A DNA stretch of 22,494 bases from positions 218,516 to 241,009 of the forward strand of contig MU069533.1 in NCBI GenBank assembly GCA_002284615.2. Reading direction: 5' to 3'. The position numbers and the translations under genes are program-made. This stretch comes from Dunaliella salina. Its lineage: Eukaryota; Chlorophyta; Chlorophyceae; Chlamydomonadales; Dunaliellaceae. Positions 1-8,691 of the stretch are shown here, piece after piece (position 1 is the stretch's first letter; every line of letters starts with the position of its first letter). The notes under the pieces were generated by a model. It worked only from the letters and a program-made list of their open reading frames with translations. It ran no database searches and was not told where the DNA came from.

Positions 1-675
1 CAGCAAGTGCAAGAGGCAGCAGACGTTCAAAAGGCTCGTTGTGTTTCCTGTGCCTGCCCTCTCAGGGTTTCCTTAATCGATATAGGAAAACTTCATTTGC
101 CTACGCAGACTGGCATCTTTGTAGTGGTTTGACATTTTTTGGTGGTGTCATGTCTGTCTGCTCTCTTGATGCCATTCTAGACCTGGCATGGGTGGTCAGT
201 GTCGGAGAGGCTGCAAGGTTGGTGTCCATGCAATATACTGGCGTCTTTGTCATGAATTGACATCTTTTCTGTTGAATCCATGTCGGTCTGCTCTCTCCCC
301 TGCCATCCAAGGCATAGTAAGGCAGTGTAAGACTTGCTGAGACTGCAAGCGTGTCTGCGGCCAGAACATAAGATCTGCCTTGAATTACGGTCTGAGCTCC
401 TTTAGAAGCCAGTGCATTGTGGAAAGAACAGTACAGGGTACTGGCAACACAGACATCATGCTCACATTAAAAGTTGGCAGAAGACAATGAGCAATACAAA
501 AAAGATTGGTTGCAGGCAAAAACAATCGATCAATTGCTGCTATTAAAATGGGTCCAATGAATGCAACTCTCAGAGAAGAAAAGTGTGCATCAGACAGCTG
601 AATCCTGCTCTTGCACCATTATTTGCAAGCATCGCTCTTGCGCGACTCTCCTGCATTCTTTCTTGCCCACGTCAG
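1..675. other. non-coding left edge, probably intron of the WD40 gene
   Basis: I found no convincing exon here. The short open frames lack domain signal. Two related segments beginning near 133 and 265 (TGACAT..., then CATGTCNGTCTGCTCTCT and a ...GCCAT... tail) suggest an old direct duplication with a period of about 130 bp. The segment ends in a 3' splice site (CACGTCAG) at 675, so it is probably the intron before the first visible WD40 exon. That the earlier WD40 exons lie outside the window is inferred. Confidence 0.4.
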
Positions 676-1938
676 GTCATGGGCTCAGAGGATGCATCGG
701 TGTACATCTACAACTTCTCTGGGGCGCCCCAGGGCAACAGCAGCAGCGTGAAAAATGCCACTGGTCTGCTCAAAGGAGGCCTCTTGCTGGGAAATGCTGT
801 TTCAGCGGCAGCAGCAGTTAACGCCCCGTTGGTGATGAAGGCTTTGAAGGGCCATAGGAGCCCTGTTGGGGATGTGTGCTGGGCCTTTGATGAGTCACGC
901 CTGGCCAGTGGGTGAGTTGCTGAGTTGCTGAGTTGCTGGGCCTTTGATGATTGTCATCACATCTGGCCAGTGGGTGATCCTTAATGCACGGCAGCCTATG
1001 GCCTGCATAGACTGATTTCTTTGTGCTTTGAATAAGTCAAGCCTTTCCTTCATGCACGTGCTAGCGGCCAGCCTATCCTTTTCTGTTACGTTTTGTGCTT
1101 GGCCTTTGATGAGTCACGCCTGGCCAGTGGGCGAGCATTTTAGAGGGGGCGGTGATGAGGGTTGGTGGGTGTGCCAGGATCAGAATGCCTATAAAATGAA
1201 GGCTGGAAGGTGTGCCAGAATGATGTATCGCCTATGGAGGGAGGGACAGCATGCCTGCTGCTTGTGGCGCACTGTGTGTGTAAGCCTTGAAGTGGTGCTA
1301 CTTTGAATTTCACGTTCCTTTTCACTCGTGAAAGTCTGATGCCCTGCAGCTTGCTTGGAAAGAGACCAGTGTTCCCATGCAAAGCTCATGAAAGTGTTTA
1401 CACATGCATCACTCAGAGCTCCTTGTGCGCTGCCAAGTGCTCGAGGAGAGACCAGTGTAAGCATGCTCCACTCATGAAGGTGTTTACACATGCGGCACTC
1501 GAAGAGCTCCTGGTGCGCTGCAGAGTGCTCAAAAAGAGATCGCATGCACCACTTTTGAAGTTGTTTACGCGTGCAGCACTCATGAAGGTCCTGATGCACT
1601 GCAGGTCGCCCAACACCTTCATGTGCTTAGAAAATGCAGCACTCATCAAGGCCCTGATGCGCTGCAAAGGTGCATGAAGAGACCAGTGTGCATGCAGCAC
1701 TCATGAAGGTCTGAATACGTCGTAAATTGCATGAAGAGGGGCCCCTCGATCTTGTTGCACTGAAGCCACTCATATAGCCTCAACAGCCTTGTTTCTTCCG
1801 ACTTCTGGTGCATATTAGCGTATGCTTCAGAATTGAGTCAGCCTATCCCGCCATTTCATCACGTCTTCTTTTGCTGCTACCCTGCCTTGCAGGGATTTGG
1901 ATGGCATTGTCCATGTGTGGGAGAGGTCCATCATATAG
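676..1938 (+). CDS. WD40-repeat protein, C-terminal two exons (WDR13-like), 5' partial
   Basis: Exons are 676-911 and 1893-1938 (stop TAG 1936-1938). The first follows CACGTCAG and ends AGTGG|GTGAGT in phase 2. The last follows CCTTGCAG and restores the frame as GGG-GAT (Gly-Asp). Read together the C-terminus has the end of one WD repeat (GSEDASVYIYNF), then a low-complexity Asn/Ala/Gly loop of about 45 residues. A complete final blade follows, LKGHRSPVGDVCWAFDE then SRLASGDLDGIVHVWER, with the expected GH and the closing VW dipeptide. The pattern 'GSED-V-Y ... GH-PV-DV-W--DES-LASGD-DG-V-VW-R' resembles WDR13-type beta-propellers, which act as protein scaffolds; the family assignment is from memory. 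Upstream exons are not in the window. TGTAA at 2326-2330 is a possible poly(A) signal about 390 bp after the stop. Confidence 0.85.
874..1135 (+). repeat. three copies of the WD40 exon end plus its splice donor
   Basis: The 3' end of the exon and its donor (874-917) recurs inside the following intron at about 935-978 and 1095-1135. The third copy is identical to the first from GGCCTTTGATGAG through GGCCAGTGGG (about 31 nt). The second carries a small internal rearrangement. Donors are GTGAGT (real), GTGATC and GCGAGC. A short TGAGTTGC triplet repeat (913-936) joins copies one and two. Confidence 0.85.
1385..1735 (+). repeat. degenerate tandem repeat, period about 85 bp, in WD40 intron
   Basis: Four to five diverged units share CATGAAGGTGTTTACACATG, GCAGCACTC, a GTGCGCTGC block and GAGACCAGTGT. 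They begin near 1388, 1475, 1555, 1645 and 1700. They leave a frame open for over 100 codons on + (1303-1677), which I read as a by-product of the repeat and not a gene because it lies inside a well-supported intron. Confidence 0.7.
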
Positions 1939-2276
1939 TCACCGAGGAGTTCACAGGCAAGGACTTACTCTTCAGAACATGGGTTTTTTTAGAAATTGAC
2001 ATGGAAAACAAGCTTTTTTACGCGTGGCCTTTCCATCAGACATACAAAAAAAATCATTATAGTCTCAGGGATATCTTGCTTTTCCATATCCCCTCTTTCT
2101 TCATCGGGCGGTGGAAATTGCTCTTTGCCTGTGTGGCTTATCTTTCCTTTCCATTCTCTCCTTGCTGTTTTGCATGATGATTTGTCGTTTTGCTCCACAT
2201 GTCCAGGCCCCTCATGGCACCTTGGAGAGCATCCTTGCCCCATTTTATTGATCGAAAAACTCAAGGTTTGCAAGGT

Positions 2277-2317
2277 TTACAATTGGATATGAAGCCTTCA
2301 GCCATAAAGTCTGGCTG
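2277..2317 (-). repeat. LINE A 3' hairpin module, copy 1
   Basis: On the minus strand, a perfect 6-bp stem CAGCCA/TGGCTG closes the 7-nt loop GACTTTA (2299-2317), followed by TTGTAAACC (TTACA at 2277-2281 on +). The minus frame reads EQPDFMAEG, matching the C-terminal peptide of other LINE A copies. Confidence 0.75.
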
Positions 2318-2503
2318 CTCAGCTTATGTAACATCTAGTCTGCAGTGAAAAAGACTCAAGAAAGAGTAAATAAGAAGACAACACTTACAAGTGGCAGCAG
2401 CCCACTTTTGATCTCCCAAATGTTCTAACCTGGTCCTTGTCTACTCAAACCCATGGCAGTGGAGCCCTCCACCAGCCAGGGGACGAAGGCCTCCCACAAA
2501 GCA

Positions 2504-2727
2504 AGAAAAGAAAAGAAAAGAAAAACTACGTAGGCAGAGAAACCCTCCCTACATCAATTAAGGAAAAGGAGACACATTGGCTCAAAAGAGAGCCGTGTGC
2601 CCCCTCCACAAGGTATGAAAAAGAGAATGCTAATGTGGATCTGGAGGGTTACTAGAAGCACCTGGCTCTAGAACCTGGCAGTTGGAAGTATTCTTGTTTT
2701 CAATAGCGCGGCGTGTGGAGACTAGTT
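2504..2727 (-). mobile_element. LINE family B copy 1, 5'-truncated 3' end with target-site duplication
   Basis: The minus strand reads the last codons of a LINE ORF (LVSTRRAIENKN ... SSNPPDPH, stop TAG). An approximately 100-nt 3' UTR and a TTTTC-repeat tail (2504-2525 on +) follow. The insertion is bounded by a perfect 12-bp direct repeat, TCCCACAAAGCA, at 2492-2503 and 2728-2739. Truncated 5' end, repetitive 3' tail and target duplication are the classic marks of target-primed reverse transcription. The reading frame is intact over the surviving portion, so the insertion is fairly recent. Confidence 0.88.
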
Positions 2728-2944
2728 TCCCACAAAGCACAGCCACTGTTTTCGCATGGATCCGGAGGACAAGTTAAGGAAATGTACGATCGACAGGCTT
2801 GGCTCTTCTGATGCTCTGGCACCTTTGGCATGAGTTGGCAGTTGCTATTAAAGCATGTTGCCCGTTTGCTCTGATGCCAACATAGACACCACGGTGGTCA
2901 CGTGGGGGAGGACTCACAACCGGGGACCCATGCCCTTTGCCACA

Positions 2945-3122
2945 GAAAGAAAAGAAAAGAAAATCTACGTAGGCTGAGAAACTCTCCCTACGTCAATTAA
3001 GGAAAAGGAGACACATTGGCTCAAAAAAGAGCCGTGTACCCCCTCCACCACAAGGTATGAAAAAGAGAATGCTAATGTGGATCTGGAGGGTTACTAGAAG
3101 CACCTGGCTCTAGAGCCTGGCC
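2945..3122 (-). mobile_element. LINE family B copy 2, 5'-truncated 3' end
   Basis: It is nearly identical to copy 1 over the last about 15 codons (LEPGASSNPPDPH, stop), the 3' UTR and the TTTTC tail, but is truncated about 50 bp further in. It has the same orientation as copy 1 and lies about 220 bp away. A 6-bp direct repeat GCCACA (2939-2944, 3120-3125) may be the target duplication; it is short and could be chance. Confidence 0.82.
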
Positions 3123-3279
3123 ACAATTATATCACGCAGCCCTTGCTCTTTGCCTTTTTTTTATGGCCCTGTAGCCCAAGTTTTTCCCAATTGTAACCTA
3201 TAAAGGGTACATTGTAACCTTCCCTGTCGCTGATCATGCCAACCATTTTCTTCTCAACACAGAAAGTCGAATGATCCAT

Positions 3280-3710
3280 GGTCACTCCTTTGGAAAAATC
3301 AACAAAAAAGGCCCACACCTCCACCCATGGATCATTCTCCATTCAGAAATCAAATGATGAGGATTGTGAGCGATTGGCTGGAACGTTTTACCAGGTCTTT
3401 GTTCTGGTGGGCTTTGTGGACAAGTGTGGCCTTATCCAGGTTGCACTGCTTGGAGCGTTCAGGGTTAGGCCACAACAGCTTTACCAGGTCTTATTTGACC
3501 TTCTGCACCATCATTCATGTTTGGCCGGGTTCTTTCTTGCCCACGTCCCTAACGTTCTCCTGGGTGCTTGGCACAAACTTTTACAAATATGTCTGCTTCA
3601 GTTGTTGTTAAACCTTATGACTGTGGCCACCCATGGGTTGAGAATGTTTCACCAGCGACCAATCAGCCTAAGATCCAGGCTGTTAGTCAACCCATGTAAA
3701 CCCAATGTAA
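3280..3710 (+). pseudogene. LINE family A 3' remnant
   Basis: The segment ends with the same 3' structure as the reverse transcriptase copy at 4640-6388: GAGAATGTTTCACCAGC, then a perfect hairpin CAGCCT-N7-AGGCTG (3664-3682), then CCCATGTAAACCCAATGTAA. In one frame the end reads WVENVSPATNQPKIQAVSQP then M-stop, parallel to AENVSPAAVQPESRAVGHPA at the other copy; the stop is the TAA of TGTAA (3695-3699). The upstream 300 bp are Leu-rich and probably decayed LINE C-terminal coding sequence, but frames are broken and this part is weak. Confidence 0.6.
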
Positions 3711-3920
3711 TTGCAATACAATGCAATGCAAGTCCTTGGTAACATTTCTCAAGCCATTCCTGACTGGGTTTTCTCAAGTCATTTGGTCATAATGGTGCTC
3801 GCCCCTCCAGCATCAAAGCCGCCATGATGCTAATTCTGTGCTCCGAGATTGAACTCCAGACTAGTAAGTCCTTAACCCTTCTATGATCCCTCTTCAAGAC
3901 AGGGACACCATGATCCATCC

Positions 3921-4217
3921 CCTTGAATATATATATATGGTCCCCTATATAGGGTCCGACCCTATTACAGTTTTAAATTCACATCAAAGATGGACGTGTA
4001 TAATACCAGAGATGTGAAGGCCTCATCCTCAAATTTTTCTTTTCTGTCTCACCTACTTCTGTCATATAAAGATGGACGCCTTGAATATATATATAGGGTC
4101 CCTATGTAGGGTCCGACCCTATTAGAGTTTTATATTCACATCAAAGATGGTCGCGTATAATACCAGAAATGTGAAGGCCTCATCCTCAAATTTTTCTTTT
4201 CTGTCTCACCTACTTCT
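3921..4217 (+). repeat. 158-bp tandem duplication with palindromic core
   Basis: Units 3921-4060 and 4079-4217 are about 90% alike by eye. Each starts CCTTGAATATATATATA, passes through the dyad CCCTATATAGGG (exact in unit 1, one changed pair in unit 2) and GGGTCCGACCCTATTA, and ends CTGTCTCACCTACTTCT. No coding function is seen. Confidence 0.85.
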
Positions 4218-4526
4218 CGCCTCCCTCATGCATGTGCGCACAGTACAGGTTCTTCTTCTTTTCCTTTGCCAAATCTCTGAAGTGTTGCTCACTCGGTTTA
4301 TTTTGCTTTGGAAACACGCGGTTGGCTTTGCCCAGGAACACGCGATGTGTTTTTCCCAAGAACGCCCAGTTTGTTTTGCCCATGGGCATTACATTGCATT
4401 TTGCCTTTTGAAGCGCTGTCTTAGACACTGAGTTGAATGCTCCTTTTGTGATGAAGTGCCCGCTTCAATTGCGTCTATGCTTTTTTGGTTCTTAGCAGAC
4501 CATATTCAGTTCTAGAGAGAGCTGAG

Positions 4527-4566
4527 CAGTCGAACTTTGTGGCTGAAGGCTTTGATCCCATTGTAA
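4527..4566 (+). repeat. LINE A 3' hairpin module, copy 2
   Basis: CAGTCG-AACTTTG-TGGCTG (4527-4545) pairs with two G-U wobbles as RNA. TTGTAACC follows, with TGTAA at 4562-4566. The frame reads AEQSNFVAEGFDP, matching the LINE A C-terminal peptide. It ends about 75 bp before the reverse transcriptase fragment, so it belongs to a different, upstream insertion. Confidence 0.7.
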
Positions 4567-4639
4567 CCTTGTCAGCTTACAAGTGTTGCCCACCGAGGTC
4601 GGTAGGTCCTGGCTGTGTAGCAACAATCATGGTATTACT

Positions 4640-6388
4640 CAGGTAGGAGCACGCTGCATCCCCTTTTTATTTAGGGGCACTTGAAGCATGCTGCAAAAAA
4701 GCTTAAGCCACAGCAATCACCGGACTGCGTGCTGCCTTCATAGACTTCTCTCAAGCCTATGATACCGTACTTTGAGTACGACTTTGGGACCATCTGCAAC
4801 GCATTGCCATGCCTGCACTACTTCTACACGCAATCAAAGCGATGTGACTGGATGATGAATATATTTTGATGGATGGGAACAAAAGGGCACATGTGCATCC
4901 CACAAATGGAGTTAAGCAAGGTTGTCCTCTGTCCCCTCTCTTGTTTTCTCTGTACATCAATGACATTGGCAGACATATCAGTGAAGGGATAAAAGGTGCT
5001 TTGATAGGAGATGGAGTAAATGGTGTGCCATACATGCTGTATGCAGACGACTTGAGTTTAACTACTAACCCAGGTGAAATGCAGCTTATGTTGAATAGGT
5101 TATGGACCTAGCAACACAAAAAGGGGCTGACTGTCAACACGTCCAAGTCAGAGGTCGTACACTTTACTAGCAGGCCGTATTCTTCCTTGCCTCCCTTCAT
5201 GTATGGAGATGTGGCTCTACCTAAAAAGGAGCAGTTTAAATACCTCGGCATGCTTGCTGACAAGCACATGAACCTAAAGGTACCAGAGGAATTTGCTGTG
5301 CGGCCTTACATTGCTGCCCAACAAAGGATTAAGAAGTTTGTGCATGAACATGGTTTGAGGAACAAGCCATACGCTCTGATTTGGCACCCTAAGGTGTATG
5401 GCATTCCGGCCGGGATGTATGCGTGCCAAGTGTGAGGAACTGAATACCTACAATAAGGCAGTGAGTTCAAAAGCCAGTTGCAGAAAAGGCAATTATGCTC
5501 TTTAAGGCATTTCCTAGGCGTGAAGAGTTCTGCCACGAACTGGCCAGTACTGAGAGGGTGTAGCCAAGAGCCTCTACAATTTTAATGGTTTAGGGCCACT
5601 GTTTTTCAACAGTACGCTTGATTCAAACAGTGAGACATTGCATAATGCTAAAAGCGGATTTGCACCTGGCTAATAGGGAAGAATCCTGTTGGTCTGCACA
5701 TGTGTCTACAGCCTTTAATGGCATGCTCCATGAGGACATTTTTAAGCAAAAGATGTTGAGTGCTTGTAAGATCCCCATGCAGGATTTTTAAGGGAATTTG
5801 AGGTACAGGCAGCAAGAGATATGGAGAGAAGCGGATGCTCCAAGTCCCAAAGAAGTGAACAGAAAAGCAGTGACTTGCCGTCATTGGTTCAGGGGGCCTT
5901 TAAATCAAACAGTGCGCACACCCTTTTGTGTCCCAACATATTTATTTAAAGATCTGGATAAAGGAGTCATAAGGAATGTGAGTAGCTTTAGGCTTTGTGC
6001 CCACTGCTTGAAGGTTGAATCCTGTACATGGCTGAGTGGTTCATACATTTGTAATAAGTGTGAGTGTGCTGAAGTCCAGGACAAGAAACATGTTCTCTTC
6101 TTTTGCAATGGCCTGGAGATGTGTGAGCTATACAGAAAAAACAAGGACTCGTTATTGATATTTTCAAACCATTACATACTTTTGCCCAGCTTCCAAACAC
6201 TGACTGTATTGCTTTCTTGGCGAGCTACCACGTTTTGACTGATCATAAGATCAACGCTTTTCTAAAACAAGACTTGTACAGTTTTTTGAAATTTTTGTCA
6301 GAGTTGGCTTCAATTTTTTATGCTGGCTGAGAATGTTTCACCAGCAGCCGTTCAGCCAGAGTCTCGGGCTGTAGGCCACCCCGCGTAA
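4640..6388 (+). pseudogene. decayed LINE (non-LTR) reverse transcriptase, family A
   Basis: The RT palm motifs appear in order: GRSTLHPLFI (about 4642), FIDFSQAYDTV (block A), NGVKQGCPLSPLLFSLYIND (block B), YADD at 5040-5051 (block C), NTSKSEVVHF (block D) and FKYLGML (block E). Downstream are a long poorly conserved region, a Cys/His knuckle (CAHC, CNKC, then His and Cys near 6090-6107) and a helical C-terminus (LYSFLKFLSELASIF). Catalytic aspartates are intact. The copy is dead: in-frame stops occur before and within the RT domain (TAA, TGA, TGA, TAG), and frame changes occur near 4697 and 6150. It lacks an endonuclease domain upstream, so it is 5'-truncated or eroded. Its end is the hairpin module at 6353-6388, which ties that module to this LINE family. 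The YADD and knuckle are clear; the clade is not assigned. Confidence 0.9.
6353..6388 (+). repeat. LINE A 3' hairpin module at the end of the RT copy
   Basis: CAGCCA-GAGTCTC-GGGCTG (6353-6371) pairs over five of six positions, followed by CGCGTAACCC. In frame this is VQPESRAVGHPA followed by TAA (6386-6388), so the stop codon lies in the GTAAC motif. This is the only module copy directly attached to an identifiable RT domain. Confidence 0.78.
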
Positions 6389-6480
6389 CCCTTTTAGCGA
6401 AAATCACAACAACAAGGGTCTACAGGGGCCCCTGTCTCCAACCCCGGAGCTCAACAAATCCGGGAAAAAGAGAATAGCAT

Positions 6481-6790
6481 TGTGAATCTGTGCATAATCT
6501 TGGTTAGTGTGGCAATGCCCATGATGAGAGCACAGTCAAACCTCTCGTCAATCTTGGGCCTAACCATACAAAAAGCTAGATCGCTAGCTGGTGCTGCACC
6601 CAAGCTCAGCTTCCATGCTTTCCAAATATCAAGAGCTTACCTGAACACCAGGTATGCTCTACGTATTCTGGGGGCTCCTCGGGAGGGTTTGTTGGACGCA
6701 TAGCGCTGGTGGATAGAAGAGAGTCCAGGCACCCAGGAGCATGGCAGACACCCTTCTGGATTCTCGTTAGCTCTGTTTCTGGCTTTCACC
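6481..6790 (-). repeat. dispersed repeat with coding-like minus frame, unidentified
   Basis: The minus strand keeps a coherent frame containing DIWKAWKLSLGAAPASDLAF, then CMVRPKIDERFDCALIMGIA. Parts of it (CCATGCTCCTGG...; TAGCTTTTTGTRTGGTTAGG) recur in the opposite orientation at 19262-19450. Recurrence argues for a mobile element, not a host gene. I do not recognise the protein. Confidence 0.55.
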
Positions 6791-7168
6791 TAAGATAGAT
6801 GTGTCAAGTGCAGGTTTGGGGGCCCATCGGTGAGGCGCACACTAGCTTGCTGGTGAAAGAACCTTTTCTTAATGCACGCAGCCTCTCAAGCCTGCATGGA
6901 CTTCTCTTTCCTTTTGCTCAAAAGAGCTGTGAGTCCCCATGACAACAAAGCTACAGAATTGGGGGCTTAAGGGGATCTGAAGCATCACTGGAATACCTGG
7001 CTCAAGAATCTGCTGGCACAATGTAAAAGTCCGAAAATGCTGGAGGTCAAACTCTTTCGTAGTCATGTGATTTAGAAAAATGGAGGCAAAATCTGAGCAA
7101 ACTCAGGTCAAAAAGGTTGCAAGCAAGTACCTGCAAACTTCCAAATGCATGATAAGCACATGGGGAGT
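6791..7168. other. intergenic, nothing recognised
   Basis: No coding frame with domain signal, no clear repeat and no RNA gene was seen. A short open frame on - (6869-7066) has no support. Confidence 0.5.
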
Positions 7169-7571
<403 letters not shown>

Positions 7572-7792
7572 CATAAATTGGAATCGCACTTGTATTCACC
7601 AAAGCGGTGTGAAAGAATATTTGGATATACTCCCGTTAACAGCAACATGCATTCTTCACAGGGAGGGCACATGAATGGCTCAAGTAGAAACACCCATGCT
7701 GAGATACTGGTGCCTTTGCGAGTGAGCTTGAATTGATGCATTCAAAATGTTCTAACAAGCCATTTTGTGTAAACCGCGCCGTTGGAAACTCG

Positions 7793-7975
7793 CTGCTCAT
7801 GTGACCACTCAGATGCCCTGCCCAGGGCTGCACAATGCTCACTGCTCTTGTGACCACTCAGATGCCCTGCCCAGAGCTGCACAATGCTTGCTGCTCATGT
7901 GGCCACTCAGATGCCCTGCCCAGGGCTGCACGATGCTCACTGCTCATGCGGCCACTCAAATGCCCTTGTAGAGGC
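7793..7975 (+). repeat. 49-bp tandem repeat, about 3.7 copies
   Basis: Units start at 7793, 7842, 7891 and 7940 with CTGCTCATGTGACCACTCAG followed by ATGCCCTGCCCAGGGCTGCA. A fifth fragment (CTGCTCATGTGACCAC) lies at 8013-8028. Because 49 is not a multiple of three, successive units change frame, so it is not a protein repeat. Confidence 0.88.
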
Positions 7976-8280
7976 AAACATAAAGATATACCCTGGCGTT
8001 ACCAGTGCTCGCTGCTCATGTGACCACAGCGAGTACTAAATGCATAAACAGTAAGAGGGAAGCATGCAACTAAACTACTATGAATAAGTGAAGTGAAAGG
8101 GGGAGCATGCAACTACAGGCAGGAGTAGGGCCCCTCGTATACCCTTGAGCGCAGGGAGGCATCTGTCTGCGCGCACACGCAGTCACAGCCAATGCATCGG
8201 CATGGCTGGTCTCGAGTGCCGCTAGCCCAGCGTGCCAGGCAACCTCCAAAAAAATCAAGCTGGGTTGCCAGACTGCATAG

Positions 8281-8397
8281 GATGAAATCATGAGACAGCA
8301 TGGCATCAAGCTGGCAGTCAGTGATCTTATTTCAATGACTGAGGCAGATTCACAAGAGCGGGACATGGCAGTTTTGCATGAATGCAAGCTGCTATAA
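8281..8397 (+). CDS. possible terminal exon, unidentified (low confidence)
   Basis: After a candidate 3' splice site (GACTGCATAG), the frame DEIMRQHGIKLAVSDLISMT, then EADSQERDMAVLHECKLL, ends at TAA (8395-8397). The composition is protein-like and the sequence just upstream is not coding. No partner exon is found upstream on +. It could be the last exon of an unseen gene or retroelement debris. The alternative reading is the end of the minus-strand gene (see 8692-9788), whose candidate final exon overlaps it by six bases. Confidence 0.3.
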   Translation, partial: DEIMRQHGIKLAVSDLISMTEADSQERDMAVLHECKLL

Positions 8398-8477
8398 ATT
8401 TTCCCTTGGGCAAACCACAACCTTGCTTCTGAATCGGTGCGAAATGTAACGCCAAAAAGGGAATCATCATTGGCTAG

Positions 8478-8508
8478 CAGCCAATCGTTTTGACTGGAGG
8501 CCTTGTAA
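8478..8508 (+). repeat. LINE A 3' hairpin module, copy 4
   Basis: CAGCCA-ATCGTTT-TGACTG (8478-8496) pairs at five of six positions, then GAGGCCTTGTAACCTTGTACC. Spacing from stem to TGTAA (8504-8508) is shorter than in other copies. No LINE coding sequence was recognised upstream. Confidence 0.65.
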
Positions 8509-8691
8509 CCTTGTACCTTTTGTTAAAAAAACAAAGGAATCATCACACTTGTGGTCAAGCATAGCTTACTGCTGCTCTGAAGGTTTAGCTCGGAACACAT
8601 GGCGAATGAAAAAATAGGCAAAGCTTTCAACACACCCTTCCGCTCCTCCCAGGCATCAGGTCCTGTTTATGACATGCCCGGTGCAACTCAC

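Noticed and set aside
1303..1677. 124-codon frame on the + strand
   Set aside because: Lies inside a well-supported WD40 intron and is created by the tandem repeat of about 85 bp.
4740..5110. In-frame TGA codons in the LINE RT as evidence for a variant genetic code
   Set aside because: TAA and TAG stops and frameshifts also occur, and host genes end normally at TAA, TAG and TGA; simple decay explains it.
6422..6435. 14-bp palindrome ACAGGGGCCCCTGT
   Set aside because: Single occurrence just after the LINE end, with no associated structure; GC-rich palindromes also occur at 1736 without context.
8070..8420. 116-codon minus-strand frame
   Set aside because: Composition is unlike protein (Ser/Cys/Ala-rich, no motif); the + strand frame at 8281-8397 is more protein-like.
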